Notes under the pieces: generated by a model
What the model saw: the letters and a program-made list of their open reading frames with translations, nothing else
Database searches by the model: none
What the model was told of the DNA's origin: nothing
Translations under genes and position numbers: made by a program
Shown: piece by piece, positions 13,601-28,000 of the stretch
Numbering within the stretch: the first letter of the stretch is position 1
How the letters are laid out: each line of letters starts with the position of its first letter
Assembly: GCA_016801885.1 (NCBI GenBank)
Contig: CM028891.1
Location: 10,275,517-10,339,516 of the forward strand
DNA: 64,000 nt
Origin: Toxotes chatareus
Taxonomy: Eukaryota; Chordata; Actinopteri; Toxotidae
Direction: 5' to 3'

Positions 13601-16600
13601 ACTGCTTTATTCTGTGTGTGTCAAAGATCAGACAGAGCTTCATCAGACTCTCATCCTGTCTCCATCAAGTCTTCACTGTCACTGTGAATTCCTGTTTCAG
13701 AAATCATCCCAGAGTGGGCTGACATACTAAAAAGCATCTGTGGACTCCTGAAGGGATCTGATGACTCCCGTATACTGCATATGCTTTACTCTGTTAACCT
13801 CTTCTACATTGGAAATGTATGTGAATGTGAAACAGGTTCTGCTATAAACAAGAATATGTTTTTCATTGCCTATAGGAATATAAATCACACTTATTTTATA
13901 CACAAAAGCAAATTTTGAAAATTTGGAGGGTATGTCCCTGAAATGGAATACTTCCACCAAGGATGACGAGAACAGTAACTTTACAGTGGGGAACTGGCTA
14001 ACTCGTCTCATTAACTTACCATAAAATAACACTGCAAAGCCAAAAACAGGGTGTTTCTCCCCACACACTGAACTCAGCTTGTTTCTTATTTCAGATCAGT
14101 ATAAAACTGTGGTCTCACCGCCTAGCGAAAGCTAAAATCTTGACATTTTCCGTGGTTTTACAAGAACATGTGAGTCATATTCATTTTCAGTATGGTTTTA
14201 ACTGTGGTAAATATTAAGCGCAGAACTAATGAAAACAACTGGGAAAACACAGTGCCATCCCTGAGAGCAGCAAGAGAATCAATAAGACTTAACCTCTAAG
14301 CTGATTTTATTTTCTCTTTTTGGAACAATCTGAACAAAACAAATCAACCTTAAGCCATGTCTTTGGTTTTTATAATTGTATTCAGTTTGGAAAACCTTGG
14401 CTAGCAGTATTGTAAACCATTCCAAGAGGATCTTATTATTTTCTCATAAGCTCCTTATCCAGGTGCTGGCAAAAAGACACTACGTTTGGAAAACCCATCT
14501 GCTCAATCTGGAAATGGGGATTAGCTGCTAACTTTCTTTGTATCTCCTATCCCTGCTTTTATTACGCATCTTATTCTCTCACAGAAGTTGTAGTTGTCTA
14601 GGACAAACTACAGCTCCTTTCCTGCCTCCCAGTGGATATTTTGCTATAGGTTTAGTGTTCACTGTGGCTCTGAACTCTCCTCTCCTTATCCCCCAGAGGT
14701 TTGGACACACAAACATGACTGATCACATCCACACCATGGGACATGTTCATTTCTCGCTAATATAATTGCTCACATTTGTGCAGTGCAGATCTTCTGCACA
14801 GCAGCAATCAGCACAACAAGGAGGCTCGCAGCCAATTAGCAGGTGTGATGAACAAAGCTTTGCTCATCTGATAATACGACGAGAACATGAAGAAAAAACT
14901 GAAGTGCCTCTGGAGTTAACATATGTTCCTCTGGGATGAGTATTTTAAATCAGCAATTCATGGTACGTGATTGCAATATACCAAACACAACACTGAGTGT
15001 GTGTGTGTGAATGTGTCTCTAAAGAGAGATGTTTGAGAAGATGAGATCTGTGGAGGTTTATGAAAGTAAATCGGTGTCTTTGGTTTAAAGCATGTTTGCT
15101 AGTTATTTGTGCCATTAAATACTTCACAGTGCTGGATACTTGCACAAGAATCCAAAAACATTATCTTAAGGGTCTGTCTTATACGAGCCAGATTAGTGAG
15201 GTACTATTAGTGTACCTACAGTGGATCACTGTACTGTAGGTGTTAAAGCCCATGCATGCTTTTTTAACAGCTTACCTAAATTCAAATGTACTCATCTGAC
15301 ACTAATAAGTAAACTATTGAAATACTGTGAAAATAATTTTTTTGGCCAGGGCTCAAAATGTCCTTGCAGTTGTAATGCCACATTTTAACCACTAGATGGC
15401 ATCCTAAGCAAATGCTTAAATGGATAGAATGCCTCCAACAATTGCTACATGTGGAAGACCATGAGGGGCACTAACTTCACATGCAACAATGCACCATATA
15501 GCCTGTGGGCATGTTATCGATTAAAAAAACAATAATTTAAACCAAAATGAAGAGATAAGAGTGCCAAGAAATGGAAATTAATTGACAACATTAAATATTT
15601 TTATGATAATTAGGGAAAAAGTGCATTCTCACTTATGGTGTCTATATAAACACAGCTATAGAACCTGTAATTTGTGCTATGTCACAGAAATGTGCTGGAC
15701 ATTTTAATCCACTGATTAACTTTATAGTTTAAACCCATTTAAAAGCAAACACCTACCCAGCTACTGTGTCCTTGAGTTATTGATTCCAACTGAGCGGCTG
15801 ACCATATGTTTTAACCTTCATGTGCACAGCAGCAAGGAAAGAAAAAAAAATCTCCTTTAGGGATCAATATAATATCACATGTATCACCACCCCTGCCAAA
15901 GGATCATCAGTCATCTTTGGCATGCATTTGGTCAGAGGTACAAATTTTGTGCCAAGACCCCCTCTCTCTGAATGTGGCCCAGAAATCCTCTGGAGGGTCA
16001 TTCATTTCTCCAAGCCCACCAAGTCACCACATGCTGCATGTTAGCATCACTTTAATCAAGTCTACAGCAGTGAGGCCGGCCTTCCAGAGTGACAGTCAAC
16101 ACCTTGGAGAACACCGTGACCAGGCTTTCACAGAGGATCGGCAATGACTTTGCTGCATTACTTGCTTTGAATTACTGTCCTGGACTGTAGAGTAAAAGCC
16201 ACTAGGGGAATACGCCTAGGTTTCAGAACTATGATCAAGGAGGGCCATCACAGACCATCAACATCCTGCTTTATGGCTCTTGGTGTTGTTACATTGTCTT
16301 CTCAAGATTTCTCCCACTTATCACAGAGGAGCACAGTGATATAGAACAGCTAAATGTAATTAGTACATGTGAGCCACATGTACTGTAAGAATTAAATCAA
16401 TGCCTTCATAAATGTTACAGTCTTACAGGACTGGACCTACAGTAAAACTGAAATACACACTCAATAAACAGAATGTAATAAAAGTACAGAATTTATTTTG
16501 GTGGCACTGAAGCAGAAACAAAAACTTGTAGATGCTGAGGCAGCACTTCAGTCCAGTCTGTTAGTGCTCAAACATTTGGTTAACAAATTAGTCACTTAAC

Positions 16601-19600
16601 AAAAAAAAAGTATCCCTTCTTTTTTATTTTTCAGACAAAATGCAATATTTAGCATCATTTTTGGTTCTAGTAACTTACATAGCATTTGATATTTTATATG
16701 CTAAACCAGCAATTAATAAAAAAAAAAAAAGTACAATCATCTGCTGCAGCTCCACTCTGTGTAACCTGTGGGCCTCCCTGCCACACATCAGTAAAGAAAC
16801 GTGACCCTCTGGATGACCCTGATGAAAAGATCCGGCTAACAAGCTCAAGTGCCTCAGTGCTGTGACAGTAGTAGAGTAGAGATTGAAGGTTTACGTACAT
16901 TGTGTGTCACCACAGAGCAGCAGCTCTGAGGAGACTGGTAAGACACTGAAGCTCTATAATTGGGGCCCATGTTGTAGAAAGAGGGAAACAAAAAAGAACA
17001 AGTTGTAGTTTGTTATTCCTCAAAGAAGTACTGTATGTCAGAGATTTGTTAGCTAACCCAGATGAAAGTAACACTCAACTGAATCCGTATAACAGCTGAC
17101 GTTTCCCGGTATTAGCTACGACTTTCAACAGTTCACCGTAAGATGGATTCTTTTATAGAGCTACAAGTGCAATAAATCCGATAAGTGATGCTTTGATTCT
17201 AAAATCTGTGCTGCATAGCTTTATAGCAGCTGCTGTGTGTGCATATGTGTATATGACCTTCGTTTGCAATAGTGTTACTATGCGGGGATAAGCCACTTTA
17301 TTCAGCCCTGCAGGTAAAGATTACTACACAGCAAAAAACAAAGTGGGGAAGAACAAGCTTTGCCTTGCAAAATATTTCAGGCAACAAATTCAATTTGGCA
17401 TGAGGCAGTACATCCTGTGTCTGCACAGACAGGGTGATGAGCTATCAGACCCTCCACTGCATAGAGCCAAAACAAGCCTTCACATCAGATACTTTTTTTT
17501 TTTAACCCCCTTTGTCGCATTCCCATCCATCTCCAGTCAGCACACGATGGCATGACCGACATGAAGAAATGTAAGCATACACACACATGCAGACGTGTGC
17601 GTATACACTCAAAAAGCACAAAAAGTAAATCAATGGAGCTACTTCGTGATTCTCCAGTTGTCAGAGCGAATACCTTGACTCAAGGGCTGAGAACATTTGG
17701 CCTGACTATGTAAACAGGAAGCATAGTTTCCTTTAACAGCTACCACTAAAGTGCTCTTTAGTACGGCACATAAACAGACTGCTGCTTTGCTCATCCAGCC
17801 CTACACTCTCTATATACAGCAGGTATGCCTCCACAAGTCTGCCCATATGCAACAGCTCGCTTCCTTTTAATCTGTCCCCCTCTCCATCACTTATTAAAAG
17901 GAAATGTCCACCACTTTCATTTGAAAATTTTACTTTTCCTCAAATGCAAAGGCTACTTCTCTCTCAGCAAATGCTTTTCCACTTTTACCAAGATGCTTTT
18001 CCACAGCTCCCAGAGGAGATGTCTGAACATGGTGCATTTGATGGATGCAGCCAGGGAAAGTAATTACAATCGTATTAGCACTGTAAGATACAAGTTTCAT
18101 GTTTTTTTTTTCCAGCAAAGAAAAAGCAGAAGCCACAATATCAGATGAAAGTGCCTTGTGGCTTGACTGCTTTTTGTTCCAGTGCAGTAATAATAATGGA
18201 AATAATAATATTCTTAAATGCAAGATACATCTGACATATAGGTGTCTTACAACATCTTATCTCTCATCTCTCATTTCCATGATAATGTCATATGTGCTCA
18301 AAACCCCCAAACTGTTATTTTAAGCTATAAGGCATGTCATGTTACTGAAGTTTTACTCCAGTCATTGAAATATAAAACCTGTGAGTGAATAACTCATCAA
18401 ATATAAAATATTAAATCAATCATTTTTTCCTAGTGTTCATGTGTATGACACATTAGATTACTTGGCTCGCTGGTGTACAAACACACATAAACACACACAC
18501 ACACGCACCATGCAGTCACACACACACACATAAGATAAACACAGCAAGCTGTTCTTGTATGTGGGCTGGTAAAAAAAAAAAACAGGTGTCTGTCTCACAC
18601 ACCAGCAGGGCATCTGCTGATCCACACAGTGAGGTCTTGTACACCTGTCTGCCAGTCTGGTTCACAAGCAGCTCAATACTATGATCAATGGCAGCTACAT
18701 TTAAACTTTGATTAAGATAATGTAATGGAATGCAACTGTGTGCAACATGTTGAGTCAGTGAAGTGCAGAGTACAACACAGCTAACACATGTTTGCATCTT
18801 ATGTCTGTGTATGCAAGCAGGTGGTGTAACGTGACGCTACCCAGAAGCTCCATGGCATCATCCTCATCCTCCATCTCTTCCTCTGCAACGGAGGGGGCCG
18901 GGCTGTGGACCGAATCAAAGGAGTCCTGGGACAACATGGCTGCCAGGAGCTTCTTATGATGCTGCTGCTGTTCCTTTAGCCCTTTGCTCTTTGTTTCCAT
19001 CTTCAGGCTGAGGAAGACATGCAGAGGAGGAGTCACGGCTTAAGAGGAGCAAATGACTTTTAGAATAACTTTGTATTTGTATAACTAGTAATTACATCCT
19101 CTCATCCTACTCTGTCAGGCCTCCATCTCAGGCTTTGCAGCAATTACAGAATGCTGCATTTGCCTCAGTGGTGTGCATATGCACGGCCGCATTTAAAGTG
19201 TCTTTTACCACTGCTTGCATTGCCATTCCATGGTTGTTAGGGAAAAAATAGCATCCAGTCATTTCAAGTGCCATGCAGGTGTAGTGCAACTTGCTATAAA
19301 AGGTTAGCGGCGAGAGGATAAGAAGGGATAATTGCTCCAAGGTGTGCAACAGTTATAGCACTAACCACAAACTATTAGCAATAGAGTTTAGTATTTTGAC
19401 TTGCTGAAAGTTTTTGTAGTTTTCAGTCAATAGGAAAACCAATCAAATCCTGCTGTTTGCCACAGGATGAAGTTTTGGAAATACACAATTCTTTTGCTAA
19501 ATTCATTCCTATCTACATGTTAGCATTTGCTATACAGAGTTTACAGTTCTCAGGTTGCCTCACAGGCTGTTTTTAATTTAGAACAATACATGGATGGGAA

Positions 19601-21972
19601 GAAATCAAACTTCATACTTCTTTTCCCACAAGCTTTGTGCATTTCTCAGGTGAAATGGGGTTATTTCTGTCTCAGCCTTGAACCATGGAGAACAGATGAA
19701 AAATGAGCAAATACTGCCTCCAAGTCCTATACAGTGAAAGATACTGACACAATTATGAAGGCTGACTTCTGCATTACCTTGATATTGGAAAAATTAATTT
19801 CCATATCCCACCAGCTGAGGGCGTGGATTAGAGAGCCGGAAGAGTATTAATTTGATGCTAATCTCAGTTTAATGGCTTCTATTTACAGATAATGGGAAGG
19901 GGTCATAAGATGACAGATATTTCTTCATACCCTCTGTATGGTATTTCTGTGATAATTAGATAATATGGGTGAGGCAAGGTGGTTGGTGTGATTCTGCACA
20001 TCTGCGGTTTTCCACAGTTGTCTAGTCTCAATCTAACCATATCCTCTGGAAGAAAGTTGAACATTTTCCTGCAGCTTGAAATGAATTTCAAGCCAGAAAG
20101 TACACTTCAGTGTTGCAAAATTGAAAAATATGAAGAAAAAATAGAGAGAAAGATGGCGTTTGGGTATCTTGTGTGGTATAACTTTTATTACTTTTATTTT
20201 GTTGCACAATATTATGGGCTCATATCTTCCATGAAAATCTTTATCTCTCTTTGCCTGCTGGCAGCTGTATCAGCATATTTTTCCCCCATAGGGACCAACC
20301 TCAGGTGGTATAAACCAGTGATTAAAAAGAATAAATATGAACATGAAATTAAAAAAGGTGTACACAGCTTTCCCTGCACCCCTATTTATCACTATCTTCT
20401 CCTGTTATTATGTGCAATAAGTGCTCTGTATCTGTGGTGTTAAGAGAAAGAATATAGGCAGATACAGTATATGCAGTATATGGCACTGACTGTTATTGGA
20501 GGGGAAAGTCCCATTCCACTGAACAGACTGTCAAAACAAGCCATTTACTTGAATATACTTCTGCTACAGTTGCATCTGATTTCCCATGTGCCCCCTGCAT
20601 TTATCCTTCTAGACTCTGCAGTCAGTCATACAGAGAGTCACCACCACCTGTCAGCTCTCCTTATGGTCCTCATTGACAGGTGGGCTGGAATGAGGGACAG
20701 AAGCAAGAAGATCAAAAATGAAAAACAAGTAAACTTACCAAAGTAAGAGGAGGAAGATGGAGTGGTTTGACAAACAAGGTCAGATACATGAGAAAATGTG
20801 TGGACTCCAGTCTGAAAGTGTATGAGCACCAGAGGGGATGGCCTATTAAGGCTCAGTTGGGATTTTAAGAGAGGGCAGCGCTGGTCTCTGCCAGTTTTCC
20901 ACTCACCCAGAGTGGTAATTTTTAGCTCCTCTTATACAAATTCTAAACTTCACCAAATTCTCGAGTAACTTGATTTTAAATGGATTACCTTACACCGTTC
21001 TGTAACCTTACACAAAAAACCTCCCACATATTTATTTATGTTTTTCTGATCTCTCTGTTTTTGACTTTGTGGCTTGGCCAGAAAACAGCTCAGAGGACAT
21101 GAAAGTGATCTCAGTCCTCAGACTGACTCTGGAGTGGGAGCAAGTTCCCAGTAAACGCAATTAAGAGTTTATATAAGTGATCTATCAGATGAGCCAAGCA
21201 CTCCTTCAGTTAATGAGAGAAGGAGCTGTGATTATTTTGGGATGCTGCACCATCCCAAACACACAGCAGTGAGTTTCTCACACTCCTCATAGGTAAACAC
21301 AAAACATCTCACTCATACGCATACGCACAGAGCAGAGCTCATCAGTGAGCCCACACACATCCCTATCTCCCAGCTCAGGCCTCTAACTAAGTGATTTCTC
21401 CCTATAATCCACCCATACAGTGACCTAATGAGATTAACACTGTGTATATGTCAGCTCAGGCCCGCGCATGATTTATGGTTTTATACCCGATCCTCCTCTA
21501 ATTAGTCACATCAGTAGCTGCAGTGCATGTGACACGCCGACATGCTGAAAAAGTCACGTTACATTGCACATACACAGCACGCATGACCATTAAAGAAATA
21601 AAAAATTTAAAAAAGATCCTTAAGAGGCCGAGAAATGATTTAACAGTTCAATACGTGATTCAGTTGTATTGTCAAAGATAGGCCATTTTTAAAATAACAT
21701 GCACAAAATTCCTTTAGCCTTAAGCGCAAGGAAATGAGGTTAGCTTTAATTTGAAATTGGGTTGAAGCAGTATCATGGCAAGCATGTTTGATCGCGCCTT
21801 TGAAATGGGATTATCAAAACCATTCAGATGGGCATTCCTCAGGCAGCAGGAGCCACAGTGAGAAGTCTACCTCCTCATTTTTAAAAGAGCCAATCATAGT
21901 TTCGTAAAAATTTCTTCAGATTTTAAACTTTTTTTGTATTTAAGTGATTCACACTTGCGCGCGCGCACGCAC

Positions 21973-22023
<51 letters not shown>

Positions 22024-25000
22024 CATAAGTGTGAGTACACAAACCAATCACCAATATATAATATAAAACCAATCACTAACCTCCCAGCAGGGCTGCTGTC
22101 TCCACTCCAACAAATTTCAGTTTTGGCCCGAGGGACAGGGGGGTGCAGCATTTCAGCAGCAAGTGGGTCCGCGTCCTCTTCCTCGCGACCAACCCACTCC
22201 CCGACTACCCGAGGACGCAACACTGAGTTATAGCCTCCCAAGTTCTAAAAGCGCAATAGAGAAAGATAAAGTGGCAAATCAACAAAGACAGAAAGAAAGT
22301 GAAAACTGTACAGAAACTGTACAGAGAAAATGAGTAGAGTCAGAGAACTGCTATATAATATTTTCTTAACACTGTGCACTTTTAACTGCAGCAAGAAATT
22401 ATTACAGCAGTGAGAACATGTTCTTCACAATAATAGGTGTGTCTGCCCTTAGGAAAAGTTTTGAAAAGCAGCACGGTATTGTCTGAGATCTGTCTCTCTC
22501 CGATTCCGCTCCCAAAGCCAGCCAGCACACATTTACAACACAGCTCAATAAAAAAAAAAAAAAAAAAGATATGTCTGCTTGTCTCTGACCAAATTCAGGA
22601 TAGTATCAAATTCTATTGTCTCTGCATGATCAGAGCAGGTGTTTAGTATTCATTCCGTCCCGTCCCACAGAAAAGCAGGAAAATCTCTGGGCTTAGAGCC
22701 AAGGACGTTGGACATGTTCTGCTGCACTGAGCAAAAAGTGAAGTCCCTGTCAAAACATATGCCGTGTTTCTCATCCAGACCCATCATTTCCAAATCGCTC
22801 TGTGCATCTCCAACCTGGGCAGCTACTGCACTATTCAGTCGGGAGAGAATTGGGGCCAGGCAAGGACAAAGACAGGGCTCAGACAAAGCATTGCAAGTAA
22901 GATGCACAGTGAAGCAGCAAAGGAGAGGGAGATGGAGGACATGCTTACTGAAGTATCACGCTCACATATTACTCCCATGAGATAGCAGTTCATCATCAGA
23001 AAAATAGCTGTGCTGTTCTGTCAACCAAGTGAAAGTTATGAAACATGGGTTTTACTTGATGTAGTATGAGCGAAGCTGCAGAGTGTTGAGTGACAGAACT
23101 ACTTCTTGGCAGTGTATATGTGAGGTTATGGAAGACCCCAGTCTAGTTAATATCTACCTGGTCGAGTTCATCAGAGATGGCAATGCCTGGAGAGAGAAGA
23201 GAATGGTTTAAAGCACAGAGAAGCATCTAATGCAGTTCAAAATCCCAGCTTAGACTGCTTCTGAGCTTAGCGGCGAGCTTGTAAGATTAGCTGCTCGATC
23301 CGTTTCCCTTTCAGGATTTACAGTGACATTTACAGAAAGGTCTACACTTTAGTTCTGTATGTTAAGATGTATTAAGCACCGCTCAGTATGGTGTAAGCAT
23401 GCACTCTCCTGAGGTGCAGCCACTCACTGCGCGACAGGCTCTCCAGGGCCTTGCCCAGCTTCTTGCTCTCTTGCAAAATGTGGTTGAGCTCGTCAAAGTC
23501 CCGACTCTCCCTCCAGTCCCAGGATGGGTACTCCACTGACCGCGGCACTGGACATCACAAACATACAGATGCACATGGATAACGGAACAAAAAAATGACC
23601 AACCAACCATGCTGTCATTTAATATGTAAACGCCATCGCTTGATTGCACGTTTGTCCAAACAGGACTTTGTGAATTACTGCAGCAAGGAGTGGAACAGAA
23701 ACACTGGCAGAAAAGTCAACGTGTCTCTTCCAGAAGCACAGGGCTCACTGGCCTGAGGCCAGGGGACAGTGTCTGTCAGTCTCTTTGATTTACGTTCAAA
23801 ATAACTCAAACAGGAGCAGGAAATGACCCACATACTGTACTGACATCCTACCCAGGTCCTCTGGGAGCGTCCCTTAGATTCAATATGATGGTTAATTCAT
23901 AAACTGTTGGATTCAGACATTATTTATAAAGGAAAGAGCAATATTCCTTTATAGTGAAGGGATTATGTGTAGTTCATCCATATCTAATGTTCTTATGCTC
24001 TTACACGGCTGAATTTGAATTAACATGAAAAACTAGTGGGTTATGAAGAGATACCAAACAAATGTACTGTTGGACTTCTCAACTACCAGCCACTGCTCAC
24101 TGCCAGAACTGATACATTAACTAGAATATAACTCAAAGGATTTTAGAATAAATTTCATGGATGTTTGGATGAAACGTGTGTTGACAGGTGCAGAAAGTGA
24201 GCATCACCCTTCTGTTTGCATTTGCACACTCGCTCGCAGTCGAATAAATAAACTAGATGGTGAATATTTGACAGCGCTGCTGCTACAGTGTGCCATCCTC
24301 TACCCTTGTTTACCCTGACTAAGCTCCTTGGCATTGTAACAACCATAAACATAGAGCAAATGTCTCTGCCAAATACAGACTGGAGAAAAAAAAAAAAAAT
24401 CTTTCATTACTTCCGGCTAAGAATGCCTCTCTGTTCTCTCTGCTCTCTCTGCTGTGCGTGTTGTGCTGCTGCTGCAGCAACGGGCTGTGCTGTATCTTAA
24501 TAGCTTAGATTAAGGGTTAAGGATTCAATTCCCACAGGGGCTGCCCATTAAAGCATCAGTCAAAGAGAAGCGAGGCCAAAGCACATTAACCCTTTGACAA
24601 ACTGTACACAGAAAGGTAGAGCCTTCATGTAACAGCGAGGGATTCCTTTTGATCAGCACATTGGTTGAACCTGTATATTTATGACAGCTGTTGTGTTGTT
24701 CTCTCCGCATTGTACAATAATCATGAGAGGCAGTTCTTTTGATTTAAATTTTTCATGAATGCTGCACAGCAAAACACCTTTGCATGTATTTTTAATATGA
24801 TTTGAGTTTAAATGCAGCTTTGAAGGCTTTTTACTCTGAAAGGGTAACAGGAATTCCACTAACGCTCCTCACTTAAGTACGCCTCTGAGTGCTGAGTGCC
24901 GTTCACTTTATTCTGACTTCTCCCCCTCACTTGTTTTCTTTTACTCACTTCATGCACTCGTCTCGACACCGTTTTCCTTTTGATTGTGAGCAATGCTCCG

Positions 25001-28000
25001 ACCGCAGCCTAAAATAGACTTGGTCTGGCAGTGACAGAGCACAATGTTAAATTATTGAAGCAAGTCTATGGCTCTGCTTGCTCCCCATCTGACCTAGCCT
25101 CATTGTCTCAAGTGTGATACTTCATTCTAACATCACAGTTATTGTAATTTATCACAGAATTAAAAGTTGTCGCCAGATAAATCTTCTCATCTGCATCCAT
25201 TCTGCATTAATGCAAGAACTTTGCGAACAATTCTTCTTTAGGGTGTGCAGCAGTGCGACAGCAAGTGTAGAAAAAGTGGCACTTCATAATGAACTCATCT
25301 GCAGGGCCCTGGGAGGCTGGAAGGAGGATGCTGGACTATACACTGTGACTAACTTTAATTAGATATAATTATATCAAATTAAAAATGGAGATTAAAGCCA
25401 ATGGAGCGTGTAATTGGGATACAACTGATACAACAGGTAACAAAACTGTGCAGCGTCATATTCTAAAGTGGACTGTGTGTGTCTGTGCGTGTGTGTGTGT
25501 CTGTGCAATCAAAGTAATTACAAAAAAAAGAAAAAAAATTCAGAAATTAGAAAACTTTGCAGATGGCACAAAAAAAGAAACTCACAAGACTTGGATTCTG
25601 GGGAAGGAGGAGAGATACTCGAAACAGCCAGGTCGCTCTTGGATTTCTTCGGTTTCTTTGGGTGAATTTGCCATGGCTTCTCATAGTTGCTGTACTCCCT
25701 TCGAGTGTTTTTGCTTTCTGTTAGGAGAGAGAGTCCCAAATACTGCTCAGAACACACCTTGTTATGCAAATTCTGGAGAGGATAAATGCAGGTCAAGTTC
25801 ACTCTGCAAGCTCTGTTGTCTCTGTCGCAGATACAGACTAATGGCTGTCTTTGAACCTACTATTTAACATATCCTGGGGGTATTGTAGGGAGGAGCAGGT
25901 ACAAAGACAAATACCTTATTCTGCATGTGTGTGTACATTATGCATGCTTGCATATGTGTCTACTGACCTGGGGAGCTCTGTGCCCACAGTGCTGCAGAGC
26001 CAGAGAGGGCTCTGTGAAGCTTGCCAGGGCTGTCTTGCTTGGTCTGCAGGTGATCAATGAGAAAAGGGATTGGATGGTCTGGAGTCTCAGTTATCAATTT
26101 GGTCATCAACTCCTACAGGAGCAAAGTAAAGCAGAGAACAGTTAGACTAAAGTGGTACTACAAAAGGAGGGAGAGGGAGAGAGAGAGAATGGCCAGTGGA
26201 GTATCTCCCATGCTGAAAGTAGAGACAATCAATCCCTACAAGCTTTTTAAGTCTTGTTTTGTAGCTGACTTTCACTATCAAGGGAGAGTAAGTGAAAACA
26301 ACTGGCCAAAGTGGTGGGATAATTCCCTTGTCTTCAATGTAGTTGCAGGAATTTGCTACACTTATGTGTGTTTGTTTTGTCAAAATCCCCCCCAAAAAAG
26401 AAAAAGTCCAGGCAAACAAGACAACAGTGTGTCCCCAAAGATGGGAGCCCTTCCCTTCTTTATCAATTAGTAACAAACATGACAGCCAGCTCCATCAAAA
26501 TCAGATCAGTCTGTCAAGACGCAGCGACAAACAAGTAAACAAACACTGTGGAGTTTGGTCGGTCACTGCATTATCAGTTCCCTGATGTTTCAAGAAATGA
26601 GCATTATTTGATACAGTGGGTCTGATGGAAGAATGGACAAAGTTAGAGATGGACAGATCAGGACTCAGTGATGAGTTCTGAATTCTGATTTCAGTATTGG
26701 GAATAATCAGTGAGGAAAAACACACCATTATTTCATTTTCACTAGGACATAGCTTCCCTCATAAAAATAGATTGGATGTGAAAGGTAAAGTAGTGAGAAA
26801 GTTTCATAATTGTATTATGAGGAGATGAAACACTGAAGAGAGTAAGAAGAGAAATTGTTCATCGGACAGACTCGCAAATTGAACTGACAAAGGAAAGCAA
26901 GTAAAAAAAAAAAAAAGAAAGAAGAAAAAGAACTGCAGAAGGTGGAAAAGAAGGAAAGCACCCAGGGAGTCACAGTAACAGGTGCTGAGGGTAGAGGCCA
27001 CATCGTACGCTGCATGCTAATTTAAAATCCGTCAAATGCATGATGGGAATTCAGTATCAAATGCGCCAATCATGTCATAACTTATCATGTCCAAGCTCTG
27101 AGCCTTGCCAGCTCATAAGCACACACTTGGTAAAAACAAATTCAGCTATACACAAGGTAAAACTACAAAATGCAACATTCCACACAAAACTAGAATCTAC
27201 TTTTGGCTCTAAGGCAAAACTGTTCTTTTATTACAGCTGGAGGGAAATAACTGTCCCCTCAGAAGCCATGAATGTGTGCAGTGAAATGAGCGCATGTGTG
27301 GGTTTGTGTATGTGTTGGCATTATATGGTATGAGAATGAACTCTGTTTGACCAGTTTAAGCCAGCCACAGCAGCTGTGGCTGGCTTCAGGATGACTACTG
27401 CAGAGAAGCAAAGAAAGTCATTAATGGACTGCAGTGAATTGGCAGTAATGTATGGAGAAAATGTGTGTGTGTGTGTGTGTGTGTGACTGTACATACTATT
27501 GGTCTCTGTGTAAGTAGCACATTTACATGTTTAATTGCAGCAAAACAAAGTCGTGTAGTCCTATGCTTTGGTGGCTGGTGTGTGTTTGCCCTTGTGGACA
27601 TGCTCATGTATCTGCGTATGTGTGTGTTTTTCAGGGGGGTGGGGAGGGCTACAGGGAGACAGCTTGAGTGTGTATTATAGCTGGCTAGCCTTGGCTGCGC
27701 TGTGTGTGTGCTCAGAAAGCTAATCAGAGTAATTGGTCAGGGGACATTCCTGCCTGGCCCCAGTGTCTATAGCAGCTCTGAAAGCAAACAGCATATACAG
27801 GAACAAGCAGGGATCGTGCTGAAACATTTCACTGCAGACTACAGGCCTAAGAAGGGAGGAACCACTCTCCTCTGCCTGTGCGAGATAAGGTTGAAGTGAT
27901 CTAAAAGAGAAATAGCCATATGAGAGAATCTTGCAAGAGAATATATATACAGCACGCTAAGAGTTTAGTAAAGGATCTCTCTTCAGAACTGCAATGGATT

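Larger units (their letters stand above)
5517..18840 (-). other. c8orf34 intron 7 (13.3 kb)
   Basis: The largest intron. It contains an AT microsatellite (7567-7613), two dispersed fish repeats (7312-7530 and 12835-13080), a G-rich tract (10057-10097) and a C-rich tract (10942-10980). It also has a small inverted repeat (15214-15241), a CTCF-like core (15389-15401), an AAGC tetranucleotide repeat near 5681-5701 and a CA repeat near 18494-18531. No exon with supported splice sites was found. Confidence 0.75.

Noticed and set aside
19979..20443. 154-codon plus-strand ORF with hydrophobic stretches
   Set aside because: No recognisable domain, no splice context or promoter. The Phe/Tyr/Lys bias is that of AT-rich non-coding DNA.
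24500..24540. B-box-like GGATTCAATTCCC string
   Set aside because: No A box at the right distance and no tRNA fold; too short for a SINE call.
25385..25867. 160-codon plus-strand ORF
   Set aside because: It is antisense to c8orf34 exon 3 and contains translated microsatellite (CVCACVCVC) and poly-Lys; shadow of the real exon.
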